A stretch of DNA of 64,000 nucleotides from Microbacteriaceae bacterium (GCA_025352325.1 JANXTR010000025.1:1-64000), one strand, 5' to 3'; positions 35,209-44,720 are shown, counted from the first letter of the stretch. Numbers and translations are program-made. Notes: generated by a model from the letters alone, not told the origin.

Positions 35209-37866
35209 GTGCAGACCGCTGACATCCAACGCCGCTGGCTCACCTACTTCGGGGAGCGCGGCCACACTGTGGTGCCCTCCGCCTCCCTGGTGAGCGACGA
35301 CCCTGCCCTGCTGTTCACCGTCGCCGGCATGGTCCCCTTCATCCCGTACTTCACCGGGGTCGTCCCTGCGCCGTTCCCGCGCGCCACCAGCGTGCAGAAG
35401 TGCATTCGCACCCTCGACATTGAGGAGGTCGGCAAGACTACGCGGCACGGCACCTTCTTCCAGATGAACGGCAACTTCAGCTTCGGCGACTACTTCAAAG
35501 AAGAGGCGATCAGCTACGCCTGGGAGCTGCTCACGTCATCCGAGCAGAGCGGCGGCCTTGGCTTCGAGCCCGACAAACTCTGGGTCACTGTCTACGAGGA
35601 CGACGACGAGGCCATCGCGCTCTGGAAGAAGATTGCCGCCCTGCCCGACGAGCGCATCCAGCGCATGGGCAAAGAGGACAACTACTGGTCGACGGGGCAA
35701 CCCGGCCCGGCCGGACCGTGCTCCGAGATTTACTTCGATCGCGGCCCCGAGTTCGGGCCCGACGGCGGCCCGGTGGTCGACGACACCCGCTATATCGAGA
35801 TTTGGAACCTCGTATTCATGCAGTACTTGATCGCCGACGTGCAGTCGAAGACCGAGTTCCGCATCGTTAGCGAGCTGCCGCGCAAAAACATCGACACCGG
35901 CATGGGCATGGAGCGCGTCGCGTTCCTCAAGCAGGGCGTCGACAACATGTACGAGATCGATCAGGTGCGTCCGGTTCTGGATGTCGCCGCCGCCCTCTCG
36001 CGGCGTGCATACGGTGCCGATCACGACGACGACGTGCGCATGCGCGTCATCGCGGACCACGTGCGCTCGAGCCTCATGCTGATGACCGACGGCGTGAGCC
36101 CCGGCAACGAGGGGCGCGGCTATATCTTGCGCCGCCTGCTGCGTCGCGTGGTGCGCGCCATGCGCCTACTCGGCGTCGACGGCAACACCTTCCCCGAACT
36201 GTTCCAGGCCTCGCGGCTGGCCATGCGCGACGCCTACCCGGATGTCGAGGAGCAGTGGGAGCGCACCTCCCGCCTCGCCGTTGCCGAGGAGGAGACCTTC
36301 CGCACCACCCTCGCGAGCGGGACGACCATCCTCGACCTCGCCGTCGTCGACACGCAGCAGAAGGGCATCGCGGCGCTCCCGGGCGACACCGCGTTCCTCC
36401 TCCACGACACCTTCGGCTTCCCGATCGACCTCACGCTCGAGATTGCCGAGGAGGCGGGCCTGACGGTCGACCGCGCGGCCTTCGATCAGCTGATGCTCGA
36501 GCAGCGCACCCGCGCCAAGGCCGACGCCAAGGCGAAGAAGCGCGCTCTGGCCGACCTCTCGGTGTACTCCGAGATGCGGGCGGCGGGCGAGACCGTGTTC
36601 ACGGGTTACGACTACCTACAGACCGACTCGAAGATCCTCGGGATCCTGGTGGACGGGCATCCGGTCGACCGCGCATCGGCGGGCGAGATCGCCGAGGTCA
36701 TCCTCGCCGAGACGGCGCTCTACCCGGAGTCCGGTGGCCAGGCAGCCGACGCGGGATCGATCGTCGGCAACGGATTCGACCTCGAGGTGCTCGACGTGCA
36801 GCGCCCCGTGCGGGGGCTGATCAGTCATACCGTGCAAGTGACCTCCGGCGAGGTCGCCGTGGGTGCGGCGGCGACCAGCTTCGTCGACCCGATCTACCGG
36901 CACTCGGCGTCGCAGGCGCACTCCGCGACGCACCTCGTGCATGCTGCGCTGCGCCAAACTCTCGGCTCCGAGGCGCACCAGTCCGGCTCGTACAACAAGG
37001 CCGGCTACCTGCGCCTCGACTTCGCCTGGAATCAGGCGCTCTCGCCCGAGACCCGCAGCGAACTCGAGGAGATCGCCAACAACGCGGTGCGCGACAACCT
37101 GCAGGTGACCACGCGCATCCTGCCGATCGCCGAGGCGAAGGCGGCCGGTGCGATGGCGCTGTTCGGCGAAAAGTACGGAGACACCGTGCGCATGGTCGAC
37201 ATCGGCGGCCCCTGGTCCCGCGAGCTCTGCGCGGGCATCCACGTGCGAACCTCGGCCGAGGTCGGGCTCGTGAACCTGATCAGCGAGTCCTCGGTCGGAT
37301 CGACGAACCGCCGCGTCGAGGCGCTGGTCGGTCTCGAGGCCTTCCGCGACCTCGCCGCCGAGCGCGCGATCGTATCGACCCTGACCTCCTCGCTGAAGAC
37401 CCCTCGGGAGCTCCTGCCGCAGCGGATCGAGTCGCTCGTCGCCGAGCTCAAGGCGGCCGAGAAGAAAATCGCCTCCTTCGAGGCATCGCAGCTCTCCGGC
37501 CGCGTTCCCGCCCTCGTCGAGATGGCGACGCGGATCGGCGGCTACCTCGCGGTGGTCGAGGATCTCGGCACCCTGTCATCGGCCGACGAACTGCGCTCAC
37601 TCGCGACGAGCGTGCGCGAGCGTCTCGGCAGCGAGGCATCCGTGATCGCCCTGGCGGCCCGCGTCGGTGACAAGCCCTCTGTGATCGTGGCGACTTCGCC
37701 CGCGGCGCGCGAGCTGGGGGCGAAGGCGGGCGCGCTGGCGAAGCAGGCTGCCGGCGTTCTCGGTGGGGGCGGCGGCGGCAAGGACGACCTCGCCCAGGGC
37801 GGCGGCAGCGATGTCGCGGCGATTTCGGCGGCGTTGCTCGGCATCCAGACCGCGCTGCAGGGCTGA
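35209..37866 (+). CDS. alaS: Alanine-tRNA ligase
   Basis: This 885-aa class II synthetase starts at GTG 35209 (MQTADIQRRWLTYFGERGHT). The aminoacylation core spans residues 1-~450 with VQKCIRTLDIEEVGKTTRHG and GNFSFGDYFKEEAI, and the editing domain has the zinc-binding/editing set SHSATHLVH and ELCAGIHV. The C-Ala domain ends the protein with a Gly-rich loop (GVLGGGGGGKDDLAQGGG). It leads a long tightly packed run through ruvX, mltG and the aro genes. Confidence 0.98.
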   Translation: MQTADIQRRWLTYFGERGHTVVPSASLVSDDPALLFTVAGMVPFIPYFTGVVPAPFPRATSVQKCIRTLDIEEVGKTTRHGTFFQMNGNFSFGDYFKEEAISYAWELLTSSEQSGGLGFEPDKLWVTVYEDDDEAIALWKKIAALPDERIQRMGKEDNYWSTGQPGPAGPCSEIYFDRGPEFGPDGGPVVDDTRYIEIWNLVFMQYLIADVQSKTEFRIVSELPRKNIDTGMGMERVAFLKQGVDNMYEIDQVRPVLDVAAALSRRAYGADHDDDVRMRVIADHVRSSLMLMTDGVSPGNEGRGYILRRLLRRVVRAMRLLGVDGNTFPELFQASRLAMRDAYPDVEEQWERTSRLAVAEEETFRTTLASGTTILDLAVVDTQQKGIAALPGDTAFLLHDTFGFPIDLTLEIAEEAGLTVDRAAFDQLMLEQRTRAKADAKAKKRALADLSVYSEMRAAGETVFTGYDYLQTDSKILGILVDGHPVDRASAGEIAEVILAETALYPESGGQAADAGSIVGNGFDLEVLDVQRPVRGLISHTVQVTSGEVAVGAAATSFVDPIYRHSASQAHSATHLVHAALRQTLGSEAHQSGSYNKAGYLRLDFAWNQALSPETRSELEEIANNAVRDNLQVTTRILPIAEAKAAGAMALFGEKYGDTVRMVDIGGPWSRELCAGIHVRTSAEVGLVNLISESSVGSTNRRVEALVGLEAFRDLAAERAIVSTLTSSLKTPRELLPQRIESLVAELKAAEKKIASFEASQLSGRVPALVEMATRIGGYLAVVEDLGTLSSADELRSLATSVRERLGSEASVIALAARVGDKPSVIVATSPAARELGAKAGALAKQAAGVLGGGGGGKDDLAQGGGSDVAAISAALLGIQTALQG

Positions 37867-37883
37867 GCGGCAGCGTCAAGCGG

Positions 37884-38354
37884 ATGCGATCGGGCGTGCG
37901 CCTCGGCGTCGACGTGGGCAGGGCCCGGGTCGGCGTGGCCGTGTGCGACCGGGACGGAATCCTGGCGACCCCCGTGGTCACTCTGGGCCGCGGCGACACC
38001 ACAGTGGCGGACCTGCGGGCCCTCATCGAGGAGTACGCGGCAATCGAGGCGGTGGTCGGGCTCCCGCTGTCGATGCGCGGGGATGACACGGCGTCGACGA
38101 CCGACGCGCGCCTGCTCGCCGGGGAGCTCGCGGCATTCGTCGAGGTCCCGGTCCGGATGGTCGATGAGCGGCTGTCGTCGGTATCGGCGCAGCGTGCTCT
38201 GCACCAATCCGGCCGCACGGTGAAGGGCTCACGTCCCGTGATTGACCAGGTGGCCGCTGTTATCATCCTGCAGAACGCACTCGACTTCGAGCGCTCGGTG
38301 GGACGCCCGCCCGGCACCGTGGTCGACCCGACGCAAGGACGCACCAGTTCATGA
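37884..38354 (+). CDS. ruvX: YqgF/RuvX-family nuclease
   Basis: This 156-aa RNase H-like protein is implicated in maturing the 5' end of 16S rRNA. LGVDVGRARVGVAVCDRDG carries the first catalytic Asp, VGLPLSMRGDDTA the substrate loop, and VRMVDERLSSVSAQRALH with IDQVAAVIILQNALD the remaining acidic residues. It lies 17 bp after alaS, an arrangement conserved in many bacteria. Confidence 0.95.
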   Translation: MRSGVRLGVDVGRARVGVAVCDRDGILATPVVTLGRGDTTVADLRALIEEYAAIEAVVGLPLSMRGDDTASTTDARLLAGELAAFVEVPVRMVDERLSSVSAQRALHQSGRTVKGSRPVIDQVAAVIILQNALDFERSVGRPPGTVVDPTQGRTSS

Positions 38355-38357
38355 GAG

Positions 38358-39722
38358 ATGCCCGTCATGTCTGAGGCAGACGGCCGGCTGAATGACGGTC
38401 GGCCTGCGGAGCCGAGCTGGGACGACATCTTCCGTCCGAGCGGCGAACTTCGGCGGCCGGTGACGCCGGCGTCACCCGAGCCGGTGTCGGCCGAGCACCC
38501 GAACGCCCGGCTGTCCGATTCCTTCGCCGTGGCGGCCGCTGAGGCGCGAGCCACCCAGGCGCCTCCCGTTGCCGCGCAGCCGCAGTCCCGCCGCGAGGCG
38601 CGCGAAGCTGCCGCCCACCCCGCGCAGCGCGGGTGGGAGCCGCCGAAGAGAAAGCGGCGACTCGGCTGGCTGTGGGCGCTCCTGGTCGTCTTCGTGCTCA
38701 TCATCGGCGGGGGCGTCACCGGCTGGGTGCTCTTCGAGCCGCAGATCCGGTACGTGCTCGGCTGGGAAGCCCCGAACGACTACACGACAACCGGCAACGG
38801 AACCAAGGTGACCGTCGTCATCCAGTCCGGCGACATCGGTTCGAACGTCGCCAAGACCCTGGAGCAGGACGGGGTCACGAAGACCTTCGACGCTTTCTAC
38901 AAGCTGCTGCTCAAGAATCCCTCGGTGACGTTCCAGCCGGGCAGCTATCAGCTCCAGAAGCAGATGAGCGCGAGTTCGGCCCTCGCCGCGTTACAGGATC
39001 CGAAGAAGAAGGTCATCCACGTCGCCGTCATCAAGGAGGGTGTGTCTGCGGCCAGCGCGTTCGTGCAGCTCGCCTCGGCCACCGGTCTTCCCGTGGCGGA
39101 TTTTCACACCGCGGCAAAGAACTACGTCGCGTTGGGCGTGCCCGCCGAGGCGCCGAGCATCGAGGGCTTCCTCTTTCCGGCGACCTACACCTTCGACCCG
39201 GGTGTGACCGCGATGCAGGTGCTGCAGCAACTCGTCTCGAAGATGATCACCCACCTCGACAAGGCGGGCGTCGCACCGGCAGACCGCATGCGTGTGGTGA
39301 CGCTCGCCTCGATCGTTCAGCGCGAATCCGGTCCCAGCGTCTCGGACATGCACAAGATCGCGCGGGTCTTCCAGAACCGTCTGGATCAGGGCATGCGCCT
39401 GCAGTCCGATGCCACGGTCGCCTACGGCACCGGGCACGTCGAGCGCGTGACCACGACGGCGGCCGAACGCGCGGACGCGAGCAACAAGTACAACACCTAC
39501 GCGAATGACGGCCTGCCGGTCGGGCCGATCGGCCTGCCTGGGGCTGACGCAATCGACTCCGCGCTGCATCCGACCGATGGGCCGTGGCTGTTCTTCGTGG
39601 CCGTGAACCTCAAGACCGGCGAGACCGTGTTCTCGACGACGATCGCCGAGCACGATGCCGCCGTGAAACAGTGGCAGGCCTGGTGTCGGGCAAGCGCCGA
39701 GAACATGGCGTACTGCGCATGA
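38358..39722 (+). CDS. mltG: Endolytic transglycosylase MltG
   Basis: This 454-aa enzyme cuts new glycan strands in the membrane and so sets peptidoglycan length. A disordered cytoplasmic N-terminus (~95 residues) is followed by one span (RLGWLWALLVVFVLIIGGGV), a LysM-like domain and the YceG domain. The catalytic Glu is in VVTLASIVQRESGP. FLFPATYTF and the end block GLPVGPIGLPGADAIDSALH are family hallmarks. ATG 38358 is used; ATG 38367 is equally possible. The stop overlaps aroE (ATGA). Confidence 0.94.
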   Translation: MPVMSEADGRLNDGRPAEPSWDDIFRPSGELRRPVTPASPEPVSAEHPNARLSDSFAVAAAEARATQAPPVAAQPQSRREAREAAAHPAQRGWEPPKRKRRLGWLWALLVVFVLIIGGGVTGWVLFEPQIRYVLGWEAPNDYTTTGNGTKVTVVIQSGDIGSNVAKTLEQDGVTKTFDAFYKLLLKNPSVTFQPGSYQLQKQMSASSALAALQDPKKKVIHVAVIKEGVSAASAFVQLASATGLPVADFHTAAKNYVALGVPAEAPSIEGFLFPATYTFDPGVTAMQVLQQLVSKMITHLDKAGVAPADRMRVVTLASIVQRESGPSVSDMHKIARVFQNRLDQGMRLQSDATVAYGTGHVERVTTTAAERADASNKYNTYANDGLPVGPIGLPGADAIDSALHPTDGPWLFFVAVNLKTGETVFSTTIAEHDAAVKQWQAWCRASAENMAYCA

Positions 39723-40618
39723 GCCTGCCCGAGTCCGTCGGCGCGCCCGATCCCGCGGTCGCGCGCACGCTCGCCGTTCTCGGCTCGCCGGTCGCGCACT
39801 CGAAGTCGCCGCGGCTCCACGCCGCCGCCTACGAGGTGCTGGGCCTGCCATGGAGCTACTCGGCGATCGAGGTCATTGAGGGTAGCCTCGGCGCCTTCGT
39901 CAACACCTGCGACGCCAGCTGGCGGGGGCTCTCGTTGACCATGCCGCTCAAGCGCGAGGTGCTGCCGATGCTGGCGTCGCGCACCGCCCTGGTCGACTCG
40001 GTCGGGGCCGCGAACACGGTGCTGTTCGATGCCGACGGCGGCCTCAACGGTTTCAATACGGATGTCGCGGGGATCGTCGCCGCGTTCGCCGATCACGGGG
40101 TCAGCGGCCTCGAGAGCGTGCAGATCCTCGGCGGCGGAGCCACCGCGGCGTCGGTGCTCGCGGCCGTCGCCCAGCTCGGCGCGACACGCGCGCTGGTGTC
40201 GGCTCGGGATCTGAAGAAGGCATCGTTCCTGGCGCCCCTCGCGGAGACGCTGGGCGTCGAGCTGACGATCCGCCGACTTGGCGTGATGGATCGTTCGCTC
40301 ATCGTGCCCAGCGCCGTGATCTCGACCGTGCCGGGGGCCAGCGAGCACGGCATGGTCTACCCGGAGGCGATACGACAGACAGCGGTGCTCCTTGACGTGG
40401 CTTACGAACCGTGGCCGAGTGAGCTCGCCACCGCCTGGTCGGCGGTCGGCGGCACCGTGGTGAGCGGGCTCGAGATGCTGGTGCACCAGGCGATCGGGCA
40501 GGTGCGCATCTTCGTGACCGGCACCGAGGGCGGCGAACTGCCCCACGAGCTCGAGGTCGTGACCGCGATGTGGGCGTCCGTCGGACTGTCGGCGCATGCG
40601 GCTCGGCCCGCGCTCTGA
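39719..40618 (+). CDS. aroE: Shikimate dehydrogenase
   Basis: This 299-aa enzyme reduces 3-dehydroshikimate to shikimate with NADPH. The substrate site is VLGSPVAHSKSPRLHAAAY and SLTMPLKREV with the catalytic Lys; AANTVLFDADGGLNGFNTD contains Asn and the catalytic Asp. The nucleotide-binding loop is ILGGGATAASVLAA; the usual GxGGAxRA is GGGATAA here. ATG 39719 overlaps the mltG stop. First of five shikimate genes in the order aroE-aroC-aroK-aroB-aroQ. Confidence 0.95.
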   Translation: MSLPESVGAPDPAVARTLAVLGSPVAHSKSPRLHAAAYEVLGLPWSYSAIEVIEGSLGAFVNTCDASWRGLSLTMPLKREVLPMLASRTALVDSVGAANTVLFDADGGLNGFNTDVAGIVAAFADHGVSGLESVQILGGGATAASVLAAVAQLGATRALVSARDLKKASFLAPLAETLGVELTIRRLGVMDRSLIVPSAVISTVPGASEHGMVYPEAIRQTAVLLDVAYEPWPSELATAWSAVGGTVVSGLEMLVHQAIGQVRIFVTGTEGGELPHELEVVTAMWASVGLSAHAARPAL

Positions 40619-40630
40619 AAGAATGGCTGC

Positions 40631-41836
40631 ATGCTGCGTTGGTTGACCGCCGGTGAGTCCCACGGCCCCGAATTGGTGGCCGTGCTCGAGGGGTTGCCCG
40701 CCGGGGTGCCGGTCACCCGCGAGGGGATCCAGGCCGACCTCGAGCGCCGCAAGCTCGGCTACGGTCGCGGCGCCCGCATGAAGTTTGAGCAGGACGAGCT
40801 GAACTTCTCCGGCGGCGTGCGCCACGGCCTCTCGATGGGCGGTCCGATCGCGCTGCGCATCGGCAACACCGAGTGGCCGAAGTGGGTCGACGTGATGAGC
40901 GCCGAGCCGGTGGATGCCGCGGTCTTCGAGACCGGGCGAGGTGCTGCTCTCACGCGCCCCCGGCCGGGCCACGCGGACCTCGTGGGCATGCAGAAGTACG
41001 ACTTCGACGAGGCGCGACCCGTGCTGGAACGCGCGAGCGCCCGCGAGACCGCGGCCCGCGTTGCGCTCGGCGCCGTCGCGCGCGCATTCCTCGGGGAGCT
41101 CGGGGTCGCGCTGGTGAGCCACACGCTGTCCATCGGTCCGGTGCGGGTGCCCGAGGGCTCGCCGCTGCCGACCGTGGCCGACCTGAATGCGCTCGACACG
41201 GATCCGCTGCGGTGCTTCGACCCCGTGACATCCGGTCTGATGGTCGCCGAGATCGACGACGCGCACGACAGCGGAGACACCCTAGGCGGTGTCGTCGAGG
41301 TGCTGGCATACGGACTCCCACCGGGACTCGGCAGCTTCGTGCATTGGGACCGCCGACTCGACTCGCAGCTCGCCGGCGCTCTAATGGGCATCCAGGCGAT
41401 CAAGGGGGTCGAGGTCGGCGACGGATTCCTGACGACCACCCGCCGCGGCTCGCAGGCCCACGACGAACTGGTCGATGATGACGGCCTCATCACGCGCCTG
41501 AGCGACAAGGCGGGCGGCACCGAGGGCGGCATGAGCACGGGCACGCTGCTGCGCGTGCGCGCCGGGATGAAGCCCATCGCGACCGTCCCGCACGCCCTGC
41601 GTACGGTCGACGTCGCCACGGGTGAGGCGGCGGCGGCGCACCACCAGCGTTCCGACGTCTGTGCCGTGCCCGCTGCCGGTGTCGTCGCGGAAGCCATGGT
41701 CGCTCTCGTGCTCGCCAACTCGATGCTCGAGAAGTTCGGCGGGGACTCGGTCGGCGAGACCCGGCGCAACCTCGACACCTACCTCGCGGCCATCCCGAGC
41801 TCGCTGCGGACCGCCGCGAACTCGACGCCCGAATGA
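40631..41836 (+). CDS. aroC: Chorismate synthase
   Basis: This 401-aa FMN-dependent enzyme makes chorismate from EPSP. Hallmarks: [20 protein letters not shown] at the start, [35 protein letters not shown], and [20 protein letters not shown] near the FMN site. ATG 40631 has a weak -10-like AAGAAT 6 nt upstream and may also be read as part of the operon. The stop is the first link in a chain of overlapping mini-frames leading to aroK. Confidence 0.97.
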   Translation: MLRWLTAGESHGPELVAVLEGLPAGVPVTREGIQADLERRKLGYGRGARMKFEQDELNFSGGVRHGLSMGGPIALRIGNTEWPKWVDVMSAEPVDAAVFETGRGAALTRPRPGHADLVGMQKYDFDEARPVLERASARETAARVALGAVARAFLGELGVALVSHTLSIGPVRVPEGSPLPTVADLNALDTDPLRCFDPVTSGLMVAEIDDAHDSGDTLGGVVEVLAYGLPPGLGSFVHWDRRLDSQLAGALMGIQAIKGVEVGDGFLTTTRRGSQAHDELVDDDGLITRLSDKAGGTEGGMSTGTLLRVRAGMKPIATVPHALRTVDVATGEAAAAHHQRSDVCAVPAAGVVAEAMVALVLANSMLEKFGGDSVGETRRNLDTYLAAIPSSLRTAANSTPE

Positions 41837-41870
41837 CCGGGGACTGGCGATGACCGGCGCGAGGCGATGA
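41833..41870 (+). other. Relay of two overlapping 6-codon mini-ORFs between aroC and aroK
   Basis: The aroC stop overlaps ATG 41833 (ATGA), which opens MTGDWR and stops at 41851-41853. That stop overlaps ATG 41850, which opens MTGARR and stops at 41868-41870. That stop in turn overlaps ATG 41867, the aroK start. The three units are imperfect 17-bp repeats beginning ATGACCG. A terminating ribosome could step from aroC to aroK by three reinitiations. Confidence 0.6.
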
Positions 41871-42370
41871 CCGTCGGTCCTCCCGTCGTGCTTATCGGCC
41901 CGATGGCAGCCGGCAAGACGCGCGTCGGCAAACGGGTGGCGCGCATCCTCGGCACGGGATTCCAGGACACCGACAAGCTCATCGTCGCCGAGCACGGCCC
42001 GATCCCGGCTCTCTTCGACGAGTTCGGTGAGCCGCACTTCCGTGCACTCGAGCGGGATGCCGTGGCGCGCGCGCTGGCCTCCGACGACGTCGTCGCGCTG
42101 GGTGGCGGGGCTGTGCTCGCGCCCGAGACGCAGGAGCTGCTCGCCTCCCACCGGGTTGTGCTCGTCACGGTGACACCCGAGGCGGTGGCGGCGCGGATCG
42201 GCGACGGTCGACGCCCGCTCGTCCGCGGTGGCCTGCGCGACTGGGAGCGCATCTACGCCGAGCGGCTCCCCATCTACCAGAAACTGGCACTCCTGACGGT
42301 CGACACCTCGCACCGCCCGATCGATGCCGTGGCACAGGAGGTGGCCGCATGGTCGACCCAGACGGCGTGA
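41867..42370 (+). CDS. aroK: Shikimate kinase
   Basis: This 167-aa P-loop kinase phosphorylates shikimate at O3. Walker A is VLIGPMAAGKTRVGKRVA, the shikimate site has FQDTDKLIVAEHG, and VALGGGAVLAPETQ is the GGG motif. RPLVRGGLRDWERIYAER is the lid with the essential Arg. It is short and compact, as usual. The 3' end overlaps aroB by 22 nt. The start is fixed by the ATGA overlap with the upstream mini-frame. Confidence 0.95.
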   Translation: MTVGPPVVLIGPMAAGKTRVGKRVARILGTGFQDTDKLIVAEHGPIPALFDEFGEPHFRALERDAVARALASDDVVALGGGAVLAPETQELLASHRVVLVTVTPEAVAARIGDGRRPLVRGGLRDWERIYAERLPIYQKLALLTVDTSHRPIDAVAQEVAAWSTQTA

Positions 42371-43470
42371 TCGCCGACGGCGTAACCGACACGCAGCCCG
42401 AGACCACCGAGATCCCCGTCGCGGGCACGCCCGGCTACTCGGTGTTCGTGGGTCGCGGGCTCTACCCGCGGCTCGGCGAGTTCTTTGGGCCGCGGGTCAA
42501 GAAGGTCCTCATCGTGCACGCACCGACGCTGGGTGCCCGCGCGGAGGTGCTGAGGGCGCAGCTGAGCGAGCGGTTCGAGGTCGTCCTGGCCGAGATCCCG
42601 GATGCCGAGGCCGCTAAGCGCGTCGAGGTCGCCGCCTTCTGCTGGCAGGTCATGGGGCAGACCGACTTCACAAGATCCGACGCCGTCATCGGCCTCGGCG
42701 GCGGAGCGACGACGGACCTGGCCGGCTTCGTGGCCGCGACCTGGCTGCGGGGGATCGATGTCATCCAGTTGCCCACGACCGTGCTCGCCATGGTCGACGC
42801 GGCGGTCGGCGGCAAAACCGGCATCAACACCGCCGAGGGCAAAAATCTGGTGGGCGCGTTCTGGGCGCCGAAGGCCGTGCTGTGCGACCTCGACGTGCTC
42901 GACGGCTTGAGCAAGAACGAGATCCTCGCGGGCTACGCCGAGATCGCGAAGGCGGGGTTCATCGCCGAGCCAGAGATCCTCGACACCATCGAGGCGGATG
43001 TCGACGCCGCCACCGATCCGACGACGCCCCAGTTCCGGCGCAACATGGAGCTCGCCATCGCCATGAAGGCCCGCATCGTCGGGGAGGACTTCACGGAGCA
43101 GGGGCTGCGCGAGATTCTCAACTACGGGCACACCCTCGGGCACGCGATCGAGCACGCGGAGCGGTACCAGTGGCGGCACGGGGCGGCGGTGGCGATCGGG
43201 ATGATGTTCGCCGCCGAGCTCTCGCGGCTGACCCGCTCGCTCAGTGACGACGCGGTGGATCGGCATCGCCGCATCCTGGACATGCTGAGCCTGCCGACCA
43301 CGTACCCGGCAGGACGCTGGCCGACGCTGCTCGCGACCATGAAGCGCGACAAGAAGGCGCGAGGCGACCTGCTGCGCTTCATCGTGCTCGATGACATCGG
43401 CCGCCCCACGACCCTCACGGGCCCCGAGGAGCAACTGCTGTTCGCCGCGTACCAGGAGATCAACGACTGA
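42349..43470 (+). CDS. aroB: 3-dehydroquinate synthase
   Basis: This 373-aa NAD- and metal-dependent enzyme converts DAHP to 3-dehydroquinate. After an N-terminal extension of ~20 residues it shows AVIGLGGGATTDLAGFVAAT (NAD loop), QLPTTVLAMVDAAVGGKTGI, the metal ligands in the EIAKAGFI and NYGHTLGHAIEHAE blocks, and HGAAVAIGMMFAAELS. ATG 42349 overlaps aroK. Confidence 0.97.
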   Translation: MVDPDGVIADGVTDTQPETTEIPVAGTPGYSVFVGRGLYPRLGEFFGPRVKKVLIVHAPTLGARAEVLRAQLSERFEVVLAEIPDAEAAKRVEVAAFCWQVMGQTDFTRSDAVIGLGGGATTDLAGFVAATWLRGIDVIQLPTTVLAMVDAAVGGKTGINTAEGKNLVGAFWAPKAVLCDLDVLDGLSKNEILAGYAEIAKAGFIAEPEILDTIEADVDAATDPTTPQFRRNMELAIAMKARIVGEDFTEQGLREILNYGHTLGHAIEHAERYQWRHGAAVAIGMMFAAELSRLTRSLSDDAVDRHRRILDMLSLPTTYPAGRWPTLLATMKRDKKARGDLLRFIVLDDIGRPTTLTGPEEQLLFAAYQEIND

Positions 43471-43474
43471 CCCT

Positions 43475-43585
43475 CTTGCTGGTTGGGTATCCGATCATCG
43501 GGTCAGCGTGCCGAATGTGGCCCGATACTGCTGAGGTTCTCCAGCGGTGTCGATACGGCGCTTCGCGCCCCCTCGACCAGCAAGG
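43475..43585. repeat. Degenerate REP-like palindrome pair between aroB and aroQ
   Basis: CTTGCTGGTTGGGTA (from 43475) is the near inverse complement of CCTCGACCAGCAAGG (ending 43585). The right-hand copy (43547-43585) has GTGTCGATACGGCGCTTCGC followed by GCCCCCTCGACCAGCAAGG, a foldable element. A related copy lies at 44079-44114. Confidence 0.55.
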
Positions 43586-43591
43586 TGCGGA

Positions 43592-43597
43592 TACTCT
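43592..43597 (+). promoter_or_regulatory. -10 element TACTCT, 6 nt before aroQ ATG
   Basis: Leaderless spacing to ATG 43604, directly after the REP-like element. Confidence 0.5.
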
Positions 43598-43603
43598 CGA
43601 GGC

Positions 43604-44041
43604 ATGCCTCGCGTGCTCGTGCTCAACGGACCGAATCTCGGGCGGCTCGGCAGCCGCGAGCCCGACGTGTACGGTGCCCAGGACCTGAGCGCACTCCGCG
43701 TGCTGCTCGCCGAGCAGGCGGGCGCCGCGGTCGAGATCGACCTGCGCCAGACCGACAACGAGGCCGAGCTCATCCACTGGCTGTACGAGGCTGTCGACAC
43801 GACGACCCCGGTGATCCTGAACCCGGCCGCCTTCACGCACTACAGCTACGCGCTGCGGGATGCCGTGGCACTTGTCACGAAGGCGGGGGTCGCGCTGGTC
43901 GAGGTGCACATCTCGAATCCGCACGCGCGCGAGGAGTTCAGGCACACGAGCGTCATCTCGGCCGTCGCCACCGGAGTCATCGCGGGATTCGGCTTCGACT
44001 CGTACCTGCTGGCGTTGCGCGTGGTCGCGCCGGGGGCGTAG
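43604..44041 (+). CDS. aroQ: Type II 3-dehydroquinate dehydratase
   Basis: This 145-aa dodecameric enzyme dehydrates 3-dehydroquinate. LVLNGPNLGRLGSREPDVYG carries the lid Arg and catalytic Tyr; ILNPAAFTHYSYALRDAV and VEVHISNPHAREEFRHTS hold the catalytic Asn/His/Arg set. The ORF is open from 43547, but ATG 43604 is supported by homology at the N-terminus and by the -10 hexamer 6 nt upstream. Confidence 0.96.
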   Translation: MPRVLVLNGPNLGRLGSREPDVYGAQDLSALRVLLAEQAGAAVEIDLRQTDNEAELIHWLYEAVDTTTPVILNPAAFTHYSYALRDAVALVTKAGVALVEVHISNPHAREEFRHTSVISAVATGVIAGFGFDSYLLALRVVAPGA

Positions 44042-44049
44042 AGGCTCCC

Positions 44050-44055
44050 GTACAC
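44050..44055 (+). promoter_or_regulatory. -10-like TACACT upstream of efp
   Basis: It lies ~85 nt before the efp ATG, so the efp mRNA would carry a leader containing the REP-like palindrome at 44079-44114. Confidence 0.4.
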
Positions 44056-44078
44056 TCGGACGGGCGCTGACGCGCCCC

Positions 44079-44114
44079 GGTCTCGATACGCCGCCGAACG
44101 GCTACTCGACCACC
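44079..44114. repeat. REP-like palindrome in the efp leader
   Basis: GGTCTCGATACGCCGCCGAA followed by CGGCTACTCGACCACC forms an imperfect hairpin with GTCTCGATACG and CTACTCGAC arms. From memory this type of element is dispersed in Microbacteriaceae genomes. Confidence 0.6.
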
Positions 44115-44139
44115 TCATCTTCACGAACGGAATCGAACC

Positions 44140-44706
44140 ATGGCCTCCGACACCAGCGACATCAGGAACGGCGCTGTCCTCAACATCGACGGACAGCTCT
44201 GGACGATCATCGAGTTCCAGCACGTCAAGCCCGGCAAGGGCGGCGCGTTCGTTCGCACCAAGGCGAAGAACATCATGAGCGGCAAGGTCGTCGATCGAAC
44301 GTTCAACGCCGGCACCAAGCTCGAGTTCGCCACGGTCGACCGCCGCGACTTCACCTACCTGTACCGCGACGGTGACGGCTTCGTCTTCATGGACGCGACC
44401 GACTACGACCAGGTCACCGTGTCGAGCAAGGTCGTCGGCGACGCCGCGAACTACATGCTCGAGAATCAGACCGTCACGATCGCGACGAACGTCGGCGAGC
44501 CGCTCTATGTCGAGCTCCCGGCCTCCGTCGTGCTGCTCGTGACCTACACCGAGCCGGGCCTGCAGGGCGACCGGTCGAGCGCGGGCACCAAGCCTGCGAC
44601 ACTCGAGACCGGCTACGAGATCCAGGTCCCGCTGTTCCTCGAGAACAACACGCGGGTGAAGGTGGACACCCGCACTGGCGACTACCTCGGCCGCGTCACC
44701 GACTAG
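44140..44706 (+). CDS. efp: Elongation factor P
   Basis: This 188-aa three-domain protein rescues ribosomes stalled at polyproline. The loop that reaches the peptidyl-transferase centre is [17 protein letters not shown], with the Lys position that is modified in some bacteria; the PGKGGAF form is standard. [20 protein letters not shown] and [20 protein letters not shown] are typical OB-domain segments. Nearby nusB follows after 14 bp. Confidence 0.97.
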   Translation: MASDTSDIRNGAVLNIDGQLWTIIEFQHVKPGKGGAFVRTKAKNIMSGKVVDRTFNAGTKLEFATVDRRDFTYLYRDGDGFVFMDATDYDQVTVSSKVVGDAANYMLENQTVTIATNVGEPLYVELPASVVLLVTYTEPGLQGDRSSAGTKPATLETGYEIQVPLFLENNTRVKVDTRTGDYLGRVTD

Positions 44707-44720
44707 GCGGCCGTCCCTCT

